22,115 bases of DNA from positions 1,357,174-1,379,288 of the forward strand of contig BFEA01000138.1 in NCBI GenBank assembly GCA_003427395.1, in the 5' to 3' direction. The notes beneath the pieces are model-generated. The model ran no database searches, was not told the DNA's origin, and saw only the letters and a program-made list of their open reading frames with translations. Shown here one piece after another: positions 8,858 to 18,779 of this stretch (positions are counted from its first letter, which is position 1; each line of letters opens with the position of its first letter). This DNA is from Chara braunii. Taxonomy: Eukaryota > Streptophyta > Charophyceae > Charales > Characeae. Made by a program: the position numbers and the translations under genes.

Positions 8858-9045
8858 GAAATTCCTAATTACAAAATTCCTAAATTCCTATCTAACAAAA
8901 AAAGAGGCGGAAGGCACAAATTCCGAGAGGAAAGTCCGAAATTCCGAAAGCCATCGGGGCTCGACAAGATTCGAAAAAGAATTCAAAAAGAAAATTCAAA
9001 AAGAACGAAGCAAATTCCCGCGCGATGTCCGCGCCTAAATTCCAA
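8858..9045. repeat. AAATTCC-rich low-complexity patch
   Basis: The word AAATTCC (or AATTCC/AATTCAAA variants) recurs about eight times in under 200 bases, mixed with A-rich spacers. An open plus-strand frame of 144 codons across it is Lys/Arg/Pro-rich and repetitive and is not called as a gene. Confidence 0.5.
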
Positions 9046-9240
9046 AATCGAGATGAAAAAAGCGACGTCAACAGTTATTAATCGCGCGCATAACAGCGCG
9101 CCATCCATTCAACCGACCAATCGATCGATCGCCCCGGGACACGCCCAGTTCCGAACCCAACCATCGAAAAAGGAGACGACGAAAAAAAACGAAGAAGCAG
9201 GGACACCAATGCAATTTCCTTCCTATCCCGATCCCCCGTA

Positions 9241-10610
9241 ATTGGCCCATTCTTCTTAGCTTAGGACCCCTCATTGTCATCTCGAAGAACATGAGCGGTG
9301 CAGAAATCGGTTCGTCACATCATACCCGCCCCTGAGAAAACTTGAAATGCGTGTGTATTTGCAAATGCTATTTTATCCCTCTGAATCTCTGATGAGCTAT
9401 TACGTTGCTACATGGCGAAAAACATGTTTTAGGGAATATGCCACAGTCCCTAGCTTTCTCATCTACAAATCTCGCATCCTCAGCCTACCCTTTATGTGGT
9501 AATTTTGGCTGTCGGAAGTTGTAAGGGGTGTGAATCGTATTATGGCTTGATCTTATATGTATCTTCCACATGTGCTTACCTCCATTCCGTCGGAATCCTG
9601 TGTGTGTGATGGTCCTTGTGTGCTGATGCTAGGAATTGTGTTCCGAAGACTCGACCAATTGATTAGGAAACTGCTTGTTGATGTGAGCGGATGCGCGACT
9701 GTTTTGTCGAGGTCATTGCACAAGGATGCTGCCGTAACAAGTTTGCTATGTACTAATGTGATCTCCTCTCCATGAAGATGAAGATCCGGAGTGTCTGGGT
9801 GGATTCATAGAGTAGCTCGCTATGTAACGCTTAGCAGGGGGGAGTTCTTTGAGAATTATGTGTGATCGGGTGGATCGTTTCTGTTTTGATCACGCTAATG
9901 AACCTTTGTATTATGGCTGGGAGGATGGCATGGGATGAAAGGCTTGCATGCTTGATGCTCGGCAATGCATATGTATCTATGGATGGATCGCTTGGTGGTG
10001 GGAATAGTATGCAACGCAGCTGTACCATGGCGGTCGAGCTTCCGTCTGAAGAACAACAATGTGCCACTGGCAATTTGCGTACTCGACACTCGACAATGCA
10101 TATGTATATACGGATGGATCGGTTGGTGGTAGGAATAGTTGGGAGTACAGCTATACCATTGTGCTCGAACTTCCGAAGGTGTTATCCGAGCTGGTCGCTG
10201 GGGGTGAAGATCTGAGGTTATGAAGACCCGGTGCCGGTGTGTAGTAGATTTGGCGATGTTTTTCTGACATACACACGGGGCTAGCTTGAATAAATGTGGG
10301 GTGGCGGGTTCTGCTGAGTCAGTTCCTTGGTGAAGAGGCAGCGCTGAGAAGCATAAGTATGGGCTCGTTGCAAGATTCTTGTGTGCATTCGGGATTCAAC
10401 CTGAAGTCTTGCCTTTCTTAACTTTACTTTCTAACGATTGTTGTGAATAATGATGATGCAATTAGGCAGGTCCCTTCGCTTCTTCATAAGATGGCATAAT
10501 AATCTCTGAATGCCTTATCGTTTTGACTATGTATAGCTTGCATCGAGGAATACTTGCATGAAGACTCGGTCATATTTTTCTACCCACGTTCGAATTATAT
10601 TCTCGTTTCT
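9241..10610. other. Non-coding stretch
   Basis: Frames are short and frequently interrupted on both strands. The only structure seen is the direct repeat at 9957-10175. Confidence 0.4.
9957..10175 (+). repeat. Imperfect direct repeat, 131-bp period
   Basis: The segment from 9957 to 10044 is repeated from 10088 to 10175 with a constant 131-base offset and no visible gap. Shared blocks include AATGCATATGTAT, GGATGGATCG, TTGGTGGT, GGAATAGT and the closing CTTCCG. A 43-base spacer separates the copies. Confidence 0.8.
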
Positions 10611-10705
10611 CCTCGCTCTTTTCTTGTCTATCCCTTTCTTTTTTGATTGCTTTTTTTCTTTCCTTTTTCGTCCGTATTTTCCTCTTTTCCCCCTTCCTCG
10701 CTCAC
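10608..10705. repeat. Pyrimidine-rich tract
   Basis: The plus strand is almost all C and T, dominated by T runs. It encodes only Phe/Ser/Pro-rich chance frames. Confidence 0.6.
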
Positions 10706-10910
10706 CTTCTCCGCTGTTCCTCTGAAATCTTGTGTGCTTACGAAGGTTCTAATTGGTGACATCGGAATTTCCGAAGAATTTATGTGCCTGGCCGCCGACG
10801 TATTCAAACTCCCCACCCTTTGTTGTGGTTACCTGCGTACCAGTCTGATAGTGATTGCATGGATGGTGAACGCGGTGTATCGTATACATGTGTGTACTTA
10901 CACATACATC

Positions 10911-10952
10911 TCAACACACACACACACACACACAAATAGGCACACACACACA
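10911..10952. repeat. (AC)n microsatellite
   Basis: Two AC tracts (about 10912-10934 and 10941-10952) are separated by AATAGG. Confidence 0.95.
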
Positions 10953-11035
10953 GCAAGGGGGCAAAACACGAGGATCACCTGGGCCACTAGGATTAAAACG
11001 AAAATACATCGGGCCTGGGAAAAGAAGGCAACTAC

Positions 11036-11220
11036 CAGGACATTTTGCAGACATGGAGAGTACCCGGTAGGGGTATTTTGCAAAGATGACAGGTCCAACC
11101 GACGTGAGGGGCTTTTCGCAAAACAATTTTGGTATGAGAGGGGTATTCCGCTCTACCCCACATCTTATAGGGGCACTTTGGCATATATCCCAACTTATAG
11201 GGGTATTTGGCAAATTATCC
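11036..11220 (+). repeat. Degenerate ~30-nt minisatellite
   Basis: The core TAGGGGTATTTTGCAAA recurs in degenerate form at about 11037, 11068, 11106, 11138, 11168 and 11198. Start-to-start spacing is 31, 38, 32, 30 and 30 bases. The last two copies are the most alike, each preceded by CTTATAGGGG and followed by a TATCC-type end. Confidence 0.75.
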
Positions 11221-11265
11221 ATTTTGTCTTATCAATAGCATGTCTGTAATTAATTGACGCATTTC

Positions 11266-11347
11266 GTGAGTAATGGAGCGAGGGCCAATGGCGGGGGCTT
11301 GCTCCTCACTAGAGTACTCACCAAATGGGCCTCGCTCCAATACTCAC
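11266..11347. repeat. Inverted repeat (21-nt arms)
   Basis: The left arm (11266-11286) and the reverse complement of the right arm (11327-11347) agree at 19 of 21 positions, around a 40-base loop. The right arm is also the start of a dispersed repeat found again at 21186. ACTCACCAAATG occurs twice within the loop and right flank. Confidence 0.75.
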
Positions 11348-11440
11348 CAAATGTGCAACATGACACTGAATCTTTGCGTAAAACATGGGAACATACACCC
11401 TATATATTTTTTTTGCTGTTTGTCCCTGTGGAGAGAGTAG
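11327..11440 (+). repeat. Dispersed repeat, copy 1
   Basis: This segment matches 21186-21298 in the same orientation, roughly three quarters identical by eye. It begins GGGCCTCGCTCCAATACTC, passes through a CTATATAT block and ends near GTGGAG. Family unknown. Confidence 0.75.
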
Positions 11441-11543
11441 TAGAGCGATACCCCATATCTCTTCCAATCCGTCCAAGTGGAACTACTCCTGCCCTCTCTT
11501 CATTCCACGGCATCCATTACAATCGGGGGCCAAGGCCCACTTA

Positions 11544-11670
11544 GGGCCTCGCCGCACCACTCTCGACTCCAAATGTGAAAAAGACAAAATTGTGGAGGGT
11601 GCATGTGGCCACGTTCTAGCACGAAGTTCATTCTCATTTTGCACATGTCGAGAGTGGTGTGGCCAAGCCC
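11544..11670. repeat. Foldback element
   Basis: GCCGCACCACTCTCGAC on the left arm pairs with GTCGAGAGTGGTGTGGCC on the right arm (11647-11664). Weaker pairing continues inward through ATGTG/AAAA words. The right end overlaps the start of palindromic element copy A. Confidence 0.65.
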
Positions 11671-11698
11671 TTACCCTGATCCTTGATTTCTAGTCTTG

Positions 11699-11878
11699 AT
11701 CTTCCCAAAATGTGGTCAAGAGCCTAGCTCAGTGGGTACACCCATGAACTGTTGAAATACAGACGAGGTGCTGTGTTCGAATCCAGATGATGGAACTTGA
11801 CAAGTAAAACCAACTACTAATGAGATAATATCTCAAGGCCGTCGCCCATTTAAAAAAAAAATAAAAAAATCTTCCCAA
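11699..11878 (+). repeat. 10-bp target-site duplications of the SINE
   Basis: ATCTTCCCAA at 11699-11708 is repeated exactly at 11869-11878, immediately bracketing the SINE body. Confidence 0.88.
11709..11868 (+). mobile_element. tRNA-derived SINE
   Basis: The 160-bp body has a pol III A box TAGCTCAGTGGG (11725-11736) and a B box GTTCGAATCC (11775-11784), separated by 38 bases. A short tRNA-unrelated part and an A-rich tail (11851-11868) follow. It is bracketed by exact 10-bp duplications. Two related, uninterrupted sequences elsewhere in the window lack it. SINEs are non-coding and move using LINE proteins; the poly(A)-ending LINE at 11911-19358 is the kind that could supply them, although that pairing is inference. 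Confidence 0.88.
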
Positions 11879-11896
11879 TCTGCGATCAGAAATCGA

Positions 11897-11909
11897 TCAT
11901 TCGGGTAAG
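11897..11909 (+). repeat. LINE target-site duplication, left copy
   Basis: TCATTCGGGTAAG immediately precedes the poly(T) of the LINE and is identical to 19359-19371. Confidence 0.9.
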
Positions 11910-11910
11910 G

Positions 11911-12423
11911 TTTTTTTTTTTTTTTTTTTTTTTTTGGAAAGTTCCAGTCATTTNTTGCACAANAAAACAATGGGACGAGGCCGGGGACCTCACAATTCTA
12001 CCCGGAGTTATCCTGGCAGCCTCAGCCAGTTTAGCTTACGAGCCCAGCTCGACCGTCCAAACTAACTGCATGAAATATCTAAGTTACTACCTGCTGGAAA
12101 CCGGGTCCAGCGTCCCATCCAAATAACTTTCCAAAAAAATAAAACTTTGAAGCGCATAGCAAAAGGTGAGCTAACATAAAATCTTAGCTCAAAGAACAGA
12201 GGCCGGGAAACCTCACCAACAACCCGAAAGTGACTGAGAGCTGAACGCCAAGCCCAGCATCCCAAGTCATTGGCCTTATCTCCTGTTCCTTCAAGGGATA
12301 TTCCTGCAGCTTATGAAGACTATTACGAAGCAAAGTCTCTACATCTTAACGCCAATGGCATAAGCCACGGCTATATACTAGACCGACACTTAAGAGGGGA
12401 GAGAAGGGGGAAGCCCCACCATC
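11911..12423 (-). other. LINE 3' UTR and poly(A) tail
   Basis: Non-coding on both strands beyond chance frames, ending in 25 A on the minus strand. Two N bases near the tail mark uncertain sequence. Confidence 0.8.
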
Positions 12424-14703
12424 CTATTCTTTCAGCAACCAAGACGGAAACTGAAACACACCATTGGGCTTAGACAGTACCAATTGGGCGTTTAGTCCCC
12501 AAGTTCTAAAAAACCAGCTGGCTGTTTTAGGGGTATTCTTACCCCTGCAACGTCTTCTCCAATCTGCAATAACTGTGTGCCTAATTTCGGCCTTCACTTT
12601 GTTAATGATGTCCTTGAACGACAAATGAGAGTCACGGAAAACTTGATCATTACGATCAGTCCATAGAACACCAAAAATAACCCCTCTGATCACTTGAGCA
12701 ACGTAGCCCCAGCCCACCGAGGCAGCCACTCCCACAGGTAAGAGGCCCAGCAGGACCCAATTCTCATCCCATGGAAATAAGTCTTTTGAAATCCTCTTCC
12801 AATGTACCTCCCACCATTTCCAAACCCTCAGAGAGAAGGGGCATGTATACCACAGATGATTGGTGGCCTCCCATGCCCATTTACACCTGCTGCAGGCCAA
12901 TGGGATGTCCATCCCTCTTGAATGTAACCACACCGCCGACGCTGTGACCAACAGCGAATGTAACAGAAGAACGCTGGCTTGCTTCTGCGAGGGCAAGACC
13001 TTCAGTTGTTTCCAAAAGGCAAGAAGGTTATTGCAGGTTACCGGCTGCAGCAATTGCTCCTCACGTCTGCCGATTACCACCTCAACCGGCTTTTTCTTAC
13101 TCTTCTGCTGTAACAGACAAACTGCTCCCCCTGTTGTATATTGCATTAATCCAATTAACTTTTGGGTCTTCTGGTCCGACCAGCCGACTGAACCAGGATG
13201 TATCGGCAGATCACGCAATGGTCTACCGCCCGCAATCACCTTCACTTGTGGCCGACCCATCAGCCCCAGCATCTCCGTTCGCAGCGTCTTATCCTTCTGT
13301 TGTCTAAGTTGGACTTCTGTTAATATCTGACAGGAACCTGCCAGTGAACCCACAGTGGTTTCTTGTTGAAAGGATAGTAGCTTGGTATAGGACGTTAACT
13401 CATTTGCCCGCCAGACTTCCACATTGACTCCTCCATCTCCTGCAGGCCCCAGGGTGTGCCAGAAGGTCTGTTGATCGTCTCCTGGAGCTTTCAGCCAACT
13501 GTCTGGTGTTGGTTGTGAATACATGAGTTGAGTCCAATCCTGTGGCAGCGAATTTTGAATACCTGCCAGCCTTTCCTCCACTCTTCTCAAGCATCTTAAC
13601 TGCCCCCGCACTGAGACTTCAGGCCTCCAACTATTTAATTCTCTATCCCATAAGTCTCCTAAACTGATTATACCTCTTTCAATCCTGGCTTTACCAAAGT
13701 TACCCGGTGCATCCTGGGCTGAAAAGGTTTGGCCATTCACATCACGAAGATAGGGATTTTCAAAAGCAGGCTGCAGGAGAAGTTCGTCCAAGGATTCAGG
13801 GGGTTTCAAGATTACAGGTCTCAATCTAGACCAAGCATACAGAACATCCTTCCAAAAGTTCGACCTAGGTCTCTTACGGCTGTACGACTCTACAAACATA
13901 CAACGCCATATGTCAGAACGGATTCTCAGATTCCATTCCCCGCCCAATATATATTCCGCAAGCCAGATCCAGGCATGCTTCCGTTCTGCCAGCACTGCCT
14001 TAATCGGCCATTTAGCCAGCAGGGCAATGTTCTGTCGTTTGGGGTCCAGGATCCCAAAACCTCCCTCCTCTCGGGTGAAGGTAATAGATTCCCAAGCCAC
14101 TTTAGATAAGAAACCTTCTTCTTCTTCTGCTTCTGGCTTCCAAAGAAACCTGGCGGCTGCGTTCCTGATACGTTTGTAGGCTTGATCACCCAACAGATGA
14201 ACTTGCATAGGAAACCACAGTATTGAAAAGGCTGAAGACGTTATAACCAGAGCCCGACCCAACAGCGAAAGATGACGCGTGTACTCCCATTTCCGGATTC
14301 TTTGGCATACTTTTTCTTCCAGCAGTTGATCCTGCAACTCTGAGTTGTCCGACAACGGCACTTGTATCCCAAGATAACGATCAGAATCATCTGAGGGGAT
14401 CCTTCTCATGCCCCAATCCACCTGTAATTGAAAGTGGCTAGGAAGAAAGAATACAGATTTACTCAAATTTAGTGAGGCCTCCGATAATACAGAATATTCG
14501 TTTAAAATATTACGTACAGCTAATAACGACTTTCTATCATTCAAACAAGTTATAGTCAAATCATCAGCCAAAGCCCCCCCTTTCCATTGAAATTGGTCGT
14601 GTAGCTCCAATCCAGTAATCTGTTCATTTGTTCTGATATTATCTAACAACACATCCAGGTGCAGAACGAAGAGGAGAGGGGCGAGTGGGCACCCCTGTCG
14701 CAT
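12424..14703 (-). pseudogene. LINE ORF2, C-terminal two thirds of RT plus zf-RVT-like domain
   Basis: This is an open stretch of 759 codons. It starts in RT motif B (RQGCPLAPLLF), reaches the catalytic motif C as LADD (D47 and D48, about 14560-14565; family usually FADD/YADD), and continues through a thumb region. Near the C-terminus is a zinc-binding pattern C-x2-C-x8-H-x4-C (CSRCKWAWEATNHLWYTC, 12841-12894) followed by the Trp-rich zf-RVT-like segment typical of plant LINEs. No RNase H domain is evident. It is separated from the preceding RT fragment by a one-base frame change near 14700. Within a complete ORF2 it would reverse-transcribe LINE RNA at a nicked target. Confidence 0.92.
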
Positions 14704-14890
14704 GAACGTGTCAGCTCAAATTCTTGAGAGAGTTGACTATTGACCATAACCATTGTTGTGGAAGTAGAATACATTACTGAAATCCATCTGCTGAAGTTAG
14801 GGCCAAATCCCATATGAGTTAGGGTTGTACCCACAAAGGCCCAACCTACCTTATCGTATGCTTTCTCCATATCGATAAGGAGCACGACTA
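14643..14890 (-). pseudogene. LINE ORF2, RT motif A fragment
   Basis: This short stretch reads VVLLIDMEKAYDKVGW, the RT motif A with its catalytic Asp, in a frame different from both neighbours. The frame changes lie at about 14885-14896 (upstream) and 14700-14706 (downstream). It is the middle piece of the same RT domain. Confidence 0.88.
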
Positions 14891-15420
14891 CATTCCAACG
14901 CTTGAATAGTGGCCGCTATGTTATCCATTATGGACCTATGTTTAACAAACGCCCCTTGATCTGATCCTACCAAATCCGGTAGGTATTTGGCTAGACGCAA
15001 GGCTAAGGCTTTTGCCAAAATTTTATAAGAAACGTTCAACAGAGAAATTGGTCTCCAGTTCCTTATATCCAATTTGTCACCTTTCTTATACAGCAAACTG
15101 ATAACCCCTTGTTGCATTCCTTTTGAGAGGGACCCACCCACCAGCACCCCATTGTAAACTTCTACCAATGCTGGAACAATTGAATCCCATAGAGCAAGGT
15201 AAACTTCTATTGGTAACCCGTCCTTCCCAGGGCATTTCCCAGAGGCCATCTGTTCGGCTGCACCCTTGACTTCTTCTATAGTAAATGGTCTATCCAAGTC
15301 AAGTTTCCCTTGGTGAGGTAGCCTGACCCTGGTCCGATCCCAAAAGGAGGAAGTTTCTCTTAAGTCTGTCTCAAAAGAGTCCAACGGCCGGCGCATTGTT
15401 AGGATATCCTGAAAGTACAT
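14851..15420 (-). pseudogene. LINE ORF2, N-terminal RT fragment
   Basis: The fragment follows the endonuclease in the same frame after an in-frame TAG at 15421-15423. It contains SGKCPGKDGLPIEVY, VISLLYKKGD and NWRPISLLNVSYKI, the opening conserved blocks of non-LTR reverse transcriptases, then LVGSDQGAFVKHRSIMDNI. It runs into a frame change near 14890. Confidence 0.92.
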
Positions 15421-16680
15421 CTAAGCGTATTGGCACATTCCTTGTGGATCAGTCCTCGAGGGAGCCGAGACCACAAAGGGATGAGACAGTTCTCTAATCA
15501 ATGGTTTAGTTTTCTGCAGGAGAAGCCTCCGAAAGGTATCTCGATTAAGTATATCATTCGTGAAAATCCCTTTCTGATATAACCATGCCTTCCACTTTTC
15601 CTGTTGAGCAATCTGCAGACTATCAAGCTCTGTCAAGGCTCTTTTCCGGACTGCCGTCCAATAGGCGTCCGAAACCGGATGTTTGCCAAAGTTCTCCTCT
15701 GCCTCGCTTATTCGTCTAAGAAGCTGAAGTTCTGCACGATTACCTTCAGTGGTCTTGATTCTTGAAAAAATCTCAAAATAGTTCTTCATAATATTAATTC
15801 CCGTGTCAAACCAAGACTCCACACTTGAAAACAGGTGTCGGGCATCTTGCCATTTTAACCAGTGATTTCTGACCCAGTTGAGAAGATTCTCATCCTTAAG
15901 GTGTTCTATATTGAAGCGGAAAGGGGGTCTTGCCGCATTGGTAGGGTCTTGGCTGTCCAACTCAGCAGTAACCGGATAGTGATCAGACATCGATGATTTA
16001 CCAATCACTACTTTTAAACACCTATCCCAATCACTGACTCTCATTAAAAAGAAATCGAATTTGCGTCTGACCGGCGGGGTCTGAGAGCCAAACCATGTGA
16101 AGGCTCGAGTGTCTGGGTTAAGTGTATGAAAAGCGTCTATCAACTGTTGAGATTCCATTAACGTCAAGAGCAGACGTCCGTCTGCTCGTACAGGCTCCAC
16201 TTTCGGTGAGTCCGACCCTGGACACAAGACTGTATTCCAATCTGCCGCAATAAGCAGATTGGGATTGTCCGGCAGAATACTTGGGAGTTCCGCTAAAAAA
16301 GCCAATCTCTCATTGTACGTCGCGGGAACATATATTGGCATTATAGTCCAAAGTTCCCCTAGGAACTTAAATTGCACCCAAACCCAACGTCCCCACATGT
16401 CTTCCATCCAATCAGATATGTAAATATCTAAATCCCTGTGTATTAGGATACCTACGCCCCCCCTTGTACCCCTGGCCGGTGACCAATACTGAGGACCAGT
16501 CCATCGAGGTCTGAATTCGTTGATACGTTCCTCATTTAATTTCGTTTCTTGCAGACACATAATATGTGTCTTCTTTTCGTGCATCCATGATTTCAGTCTC
16601 TCCTTCTTCCGTCTTGTACCGGTATCACATAACCCGCATACATTCCAGGTAGCAATATTAATTCTTTGTGTAAGGGGCAT
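15421..16680 (-). pseudogene. LINE ORF2, APE-type endonuclease domain
   Basis: It starts at ATG 16678-16680. The active-site signature of apurinic/apyrimidinic-type endonucleases is complete: N13 in ATWNVCGL, E45 in CLQETK, Y117 in IYVP, D147 and N149 in AADWNT, D209 in RRKFDFF, and SDH at 232-234. The enzyme nicks the target to prime reverse transcription. Residues 240-419 form the linker to RT. A TAG at 15421 interrupts the otherwise continuous frame into RT; it is one C-to-T change from CAG. The ATG lies inside the end of the preceding middle frame (23-base overlap). Confidence 0.93.
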
Positions 16681-17570
16681 TTACCCCTGAGGTACCGGCT
16701 TTGAGTTGGATCCGGTTTTCAACAGAGGGCTTGGGGTCCTTCCCTGCGCTTCCCCTACTCTTGATATTCACAGTCTCCCATGGGGTGCACAGGTATTCCA
16801 CAAAGGTAGACCCCAATAGAGTTTCCCTCTGAGAAGGGGTTTGCAGCCATTCGGCGAGGGCTGATGCACAGATGTCATTCGTAATCATCAATCTACTCAG
16901 ACTCTCATTGATGGTGGAGGAGAGATGAAGCATAGGGGTCCATGTGAAACCCTCCTGTTCCAAGTGGGGCAGATATGCTTCCTTAATCTTGCCCTCCATA
17001 CAAGCAATATACAGGCGTGCACATGGTTCGTTCTCTTTTTTCCACGGTGTGAATACCAACGCTGAGATTTGGGATCATTCTTACCGATAGATGTTCCTTG
17101 ATCACTCGTTCCACCTTGCGAATTACGAAGGATTCCGTCAGGCAATCATTCAAATCCAAGGGAATAGACGGTATTGATACAACCCCTCTGTCATCAGTTT
17201 TGGTCAAAAAGAGAACCTGGCTATCTCCCGCCACGACAATAATTGGAACTAGAATCCGGGGGGTCGACATCTGATTCTTTGACAGGGCTTTGACAGGCCT
17301 GGCTTGGGATAGCACGGCCGATTTATTCCCTTTCTGATGGGTCCTCTTCGACTCTCTACTGGAATCAGAGTCATCCTTCCCTTTCTGGTTCCTGTCTCTT
17401 GACCTTAATTCCACAATAACCCGTGAGCGCTTCAGAGGAGAGGAATTTGGACCTTTTGTGGGTTTCGCCTGACTATCCCGTCTGATGTCCTCCAGTGCCC
17501 TAGACGCCTCGGCTTCTGCCGCATCGATGTTGAATTTATTTACAGGGCTCCTACTATCTTCTCCCGACAT
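16658..17570 (-). pseudogene. LINE middle frame between ORF1 and ORF2 (frame-disrupted)
   Basis: ATG at 17568-17570 lies 15 bases after the ORF1 stop; the frame ends at TAA 16658-16660, inside ORF2. A one-base frame change near 17052-17062 splits it into 195- and about 133-residue readings. The first ~95 residues are charged and low-complexity. The rest alternates strand-like and helix-like segments: IIVVAGDSQVLFLTK, a helix CLTESFVIRKVERVIKEHL, then ARLYIACMEG and FTWTPMLHL. That order resembles a Nudix fold, but the catalytic GX5EX7REUXEEXGU box is not there. Plant L1-type LINEs normally have only ORF1 and ORF2, so this frame is unusual. It could instead be a C-terminal extension of ORF1 displaced by mutation. 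Confidence 0.6.
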
Positions 17571-17585
17571 CTTGTCAGAATTTTA

Positions 17586-18779
17586 TCACGAGGGTGAGGG
17601 TTGGGGCTTCTTTTTCCCCATGTCCTCTTCGTTCGGCTTTTTAACCTCTGAGCTAGATCGTACAGAACCTTCCGATTTAGCAGATGATCCTTTCCCCTTC
17701 TTCTCATGTGAATTTTTTTTGCTGTCCCCGTTAACTTCAATTCCCTTCCTGTTATTATTCTGTGATGTCGTTGCAGCCCCTTCCCTTCTACCTTTGGCTC
17801 GTTTTTGAAACCTGTTCCACCCGGTGGCCGGAGGGGTCTGGCCCAAAGGGACGAACCCTGAGAAGGCAGGGAGGGGGAGAGGTTCTTTTGCTCCCTGATC
17901 AGTGAAAGGGTCGGATTCAATTGCAGGACAGCAGCTGTCTGTTTCGCTGTGGTAGTGCAACCTACACTTGCTGCACCATGGGGTTGCTGCCGAGATAACC
18001 TCCACATGATATTCCCCTTTCTTGGGAATCCCAACAATCAGCTTCCTTTTGACTCTGCGTTCAGCCAATGGTTCCAAATCAAACCTGACATTCCCCAACT
18101 CCGGCTCGTCTTCATATTCTTCAAACGGGTGAAGTTTAATCACCCTGCCAAAATTTTGTTCAACAGCAATAAGAAGAGGAGCCATAAGCTGCATTGGTAC
18201 ATTTACACAACGAACCCAGAAGATTTTTGGCTTCCCTGTGCTTTTAAAAAATTTCAACTCCGACATGTCCATCCATGGCAGAAAGGTGAGATCAAAGGAT
18301 TTACCATTCAAAGTAATAGAGACTTCTCGTTCTTGCCGGAGCCATTCCGCAATTTCCTTCGTGCTGGCCACATAAGTGGCCAAGTTTTTCCCCTCGTTCT
18401 GGTACCTTCCCCGTTTGGTTCCCAGGTCAACCTCCCCACTATCGTACCACGAATTTTCATAAACACGGAGTAACTGCTTTTTGATGTCGTTCGATAAATT
18501 CCCAGCCTCTTGGTGGAATTGGATGATGACCGCATGTTCCCTGAGCCACTCTGTTTGTGCCTCTGAAAAATCCTCATCCAAGTCCAAACGAGCGAAGTCT
18601 TCTCCCAATTCTGTCGACCCAATACAGAGACCGGATGGTAATAACCCATCGTGATAACAGGCATCCAACAGTTCTTTTACGTAAACTTTTTCCTCTGCCG
18701 TGTACGTTCGTCTGGCCTTCGCGCTTGCATTCGGTATCGTGCCCGCATGCAAGTTAGGAAGGTTCGTTCCTGGTTCCAT
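17586..18779 (-). CDS. LINE ORF1 (RNA-binding, CCHC)
   Basis: This is an intact 397-residue frame from ATG 18777-18779 to TGA 17586-17588. Residues about 145-265 resemble the RRM-like DUF4283 region of plant LINE ORF1 proteins (KIFWVRCVNVPMQLMAPLL). They are followed directly by a zinc knuckle C269-x2-C272-x4-H277-x5-C283, one residue longer than the standard C-x2-C-x4-H-x4-C spacing. The C-terminal 110 residues are Lys/Ser-rich and probably disordered. The protein would coat LINE RNA. It is the only complete reading frame of a recognised family in the window. Confidence 0.88.
   Translation of the reverse strand: MEPGTNLPNLHAGTIPNASAKARRTYTAEEKVYVKELLDACYHDGLLPSGLCIGSTELGEDFARLDLDEDFSEAQTEWLREHAVIIQFHQEAGNLSNDIKKQLLRVYENSWYDSGEVDLGTKRGRYQNEGKNLATYVASTKEIAEWLRQEREVSITLNGKSFDLTFLPWMDMSELKFFKSTGKPKIFWVRCVNVPMQLMAPLLIAVEQNFGRVIKLHPFEEYEDEPELGNVRFDLEPLAERRVKRKLIVGIPKKGEYHVEVISAATPWCSKCRLHYHSETDSCCPAIESDPFTDQGAKEPLPLPAFSGFVPLGQTPPATGWNRFQKRAKGRREGAATTSQNNNRKGIEVNGDSKKNSHEKKGKGSSAKSEGSVRSSSEVKKPNEEDMGKKKPQPSPS

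Larger units (their letters stand above)
11661..11908. mobile_element. Palindromic short element, copy A, left part (SINE- and LINE-interrupted)
   Basis: The element begins GGCCAAGCCCTTACCC and continues after the SINE (11879-11909) and after the LINE (19372-19385). The reassembled order is visible from copies B and C. Total length without insertions is about 93 bases, and the two halves are imperfect inverted repeats of each other. It has no coding capacity. Confidence 0.75.

Noticed and set aside
8807-9241. 144-codon plus-strand frame
   Set aside because: Lys/Arg-rich translation of the AAATTCC patch; looks like chance.
10647-11249. 200-codon plus-strand frame
   Set aside because: It runs through a pyrimidine tract, an AC microsatellite and a minisatellite, so it is a composite of repeats.
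11977-12055. tRNA-like look of the LINE 3' UTR
   Set aside because: No convincing A and B box pair at proper spacing.
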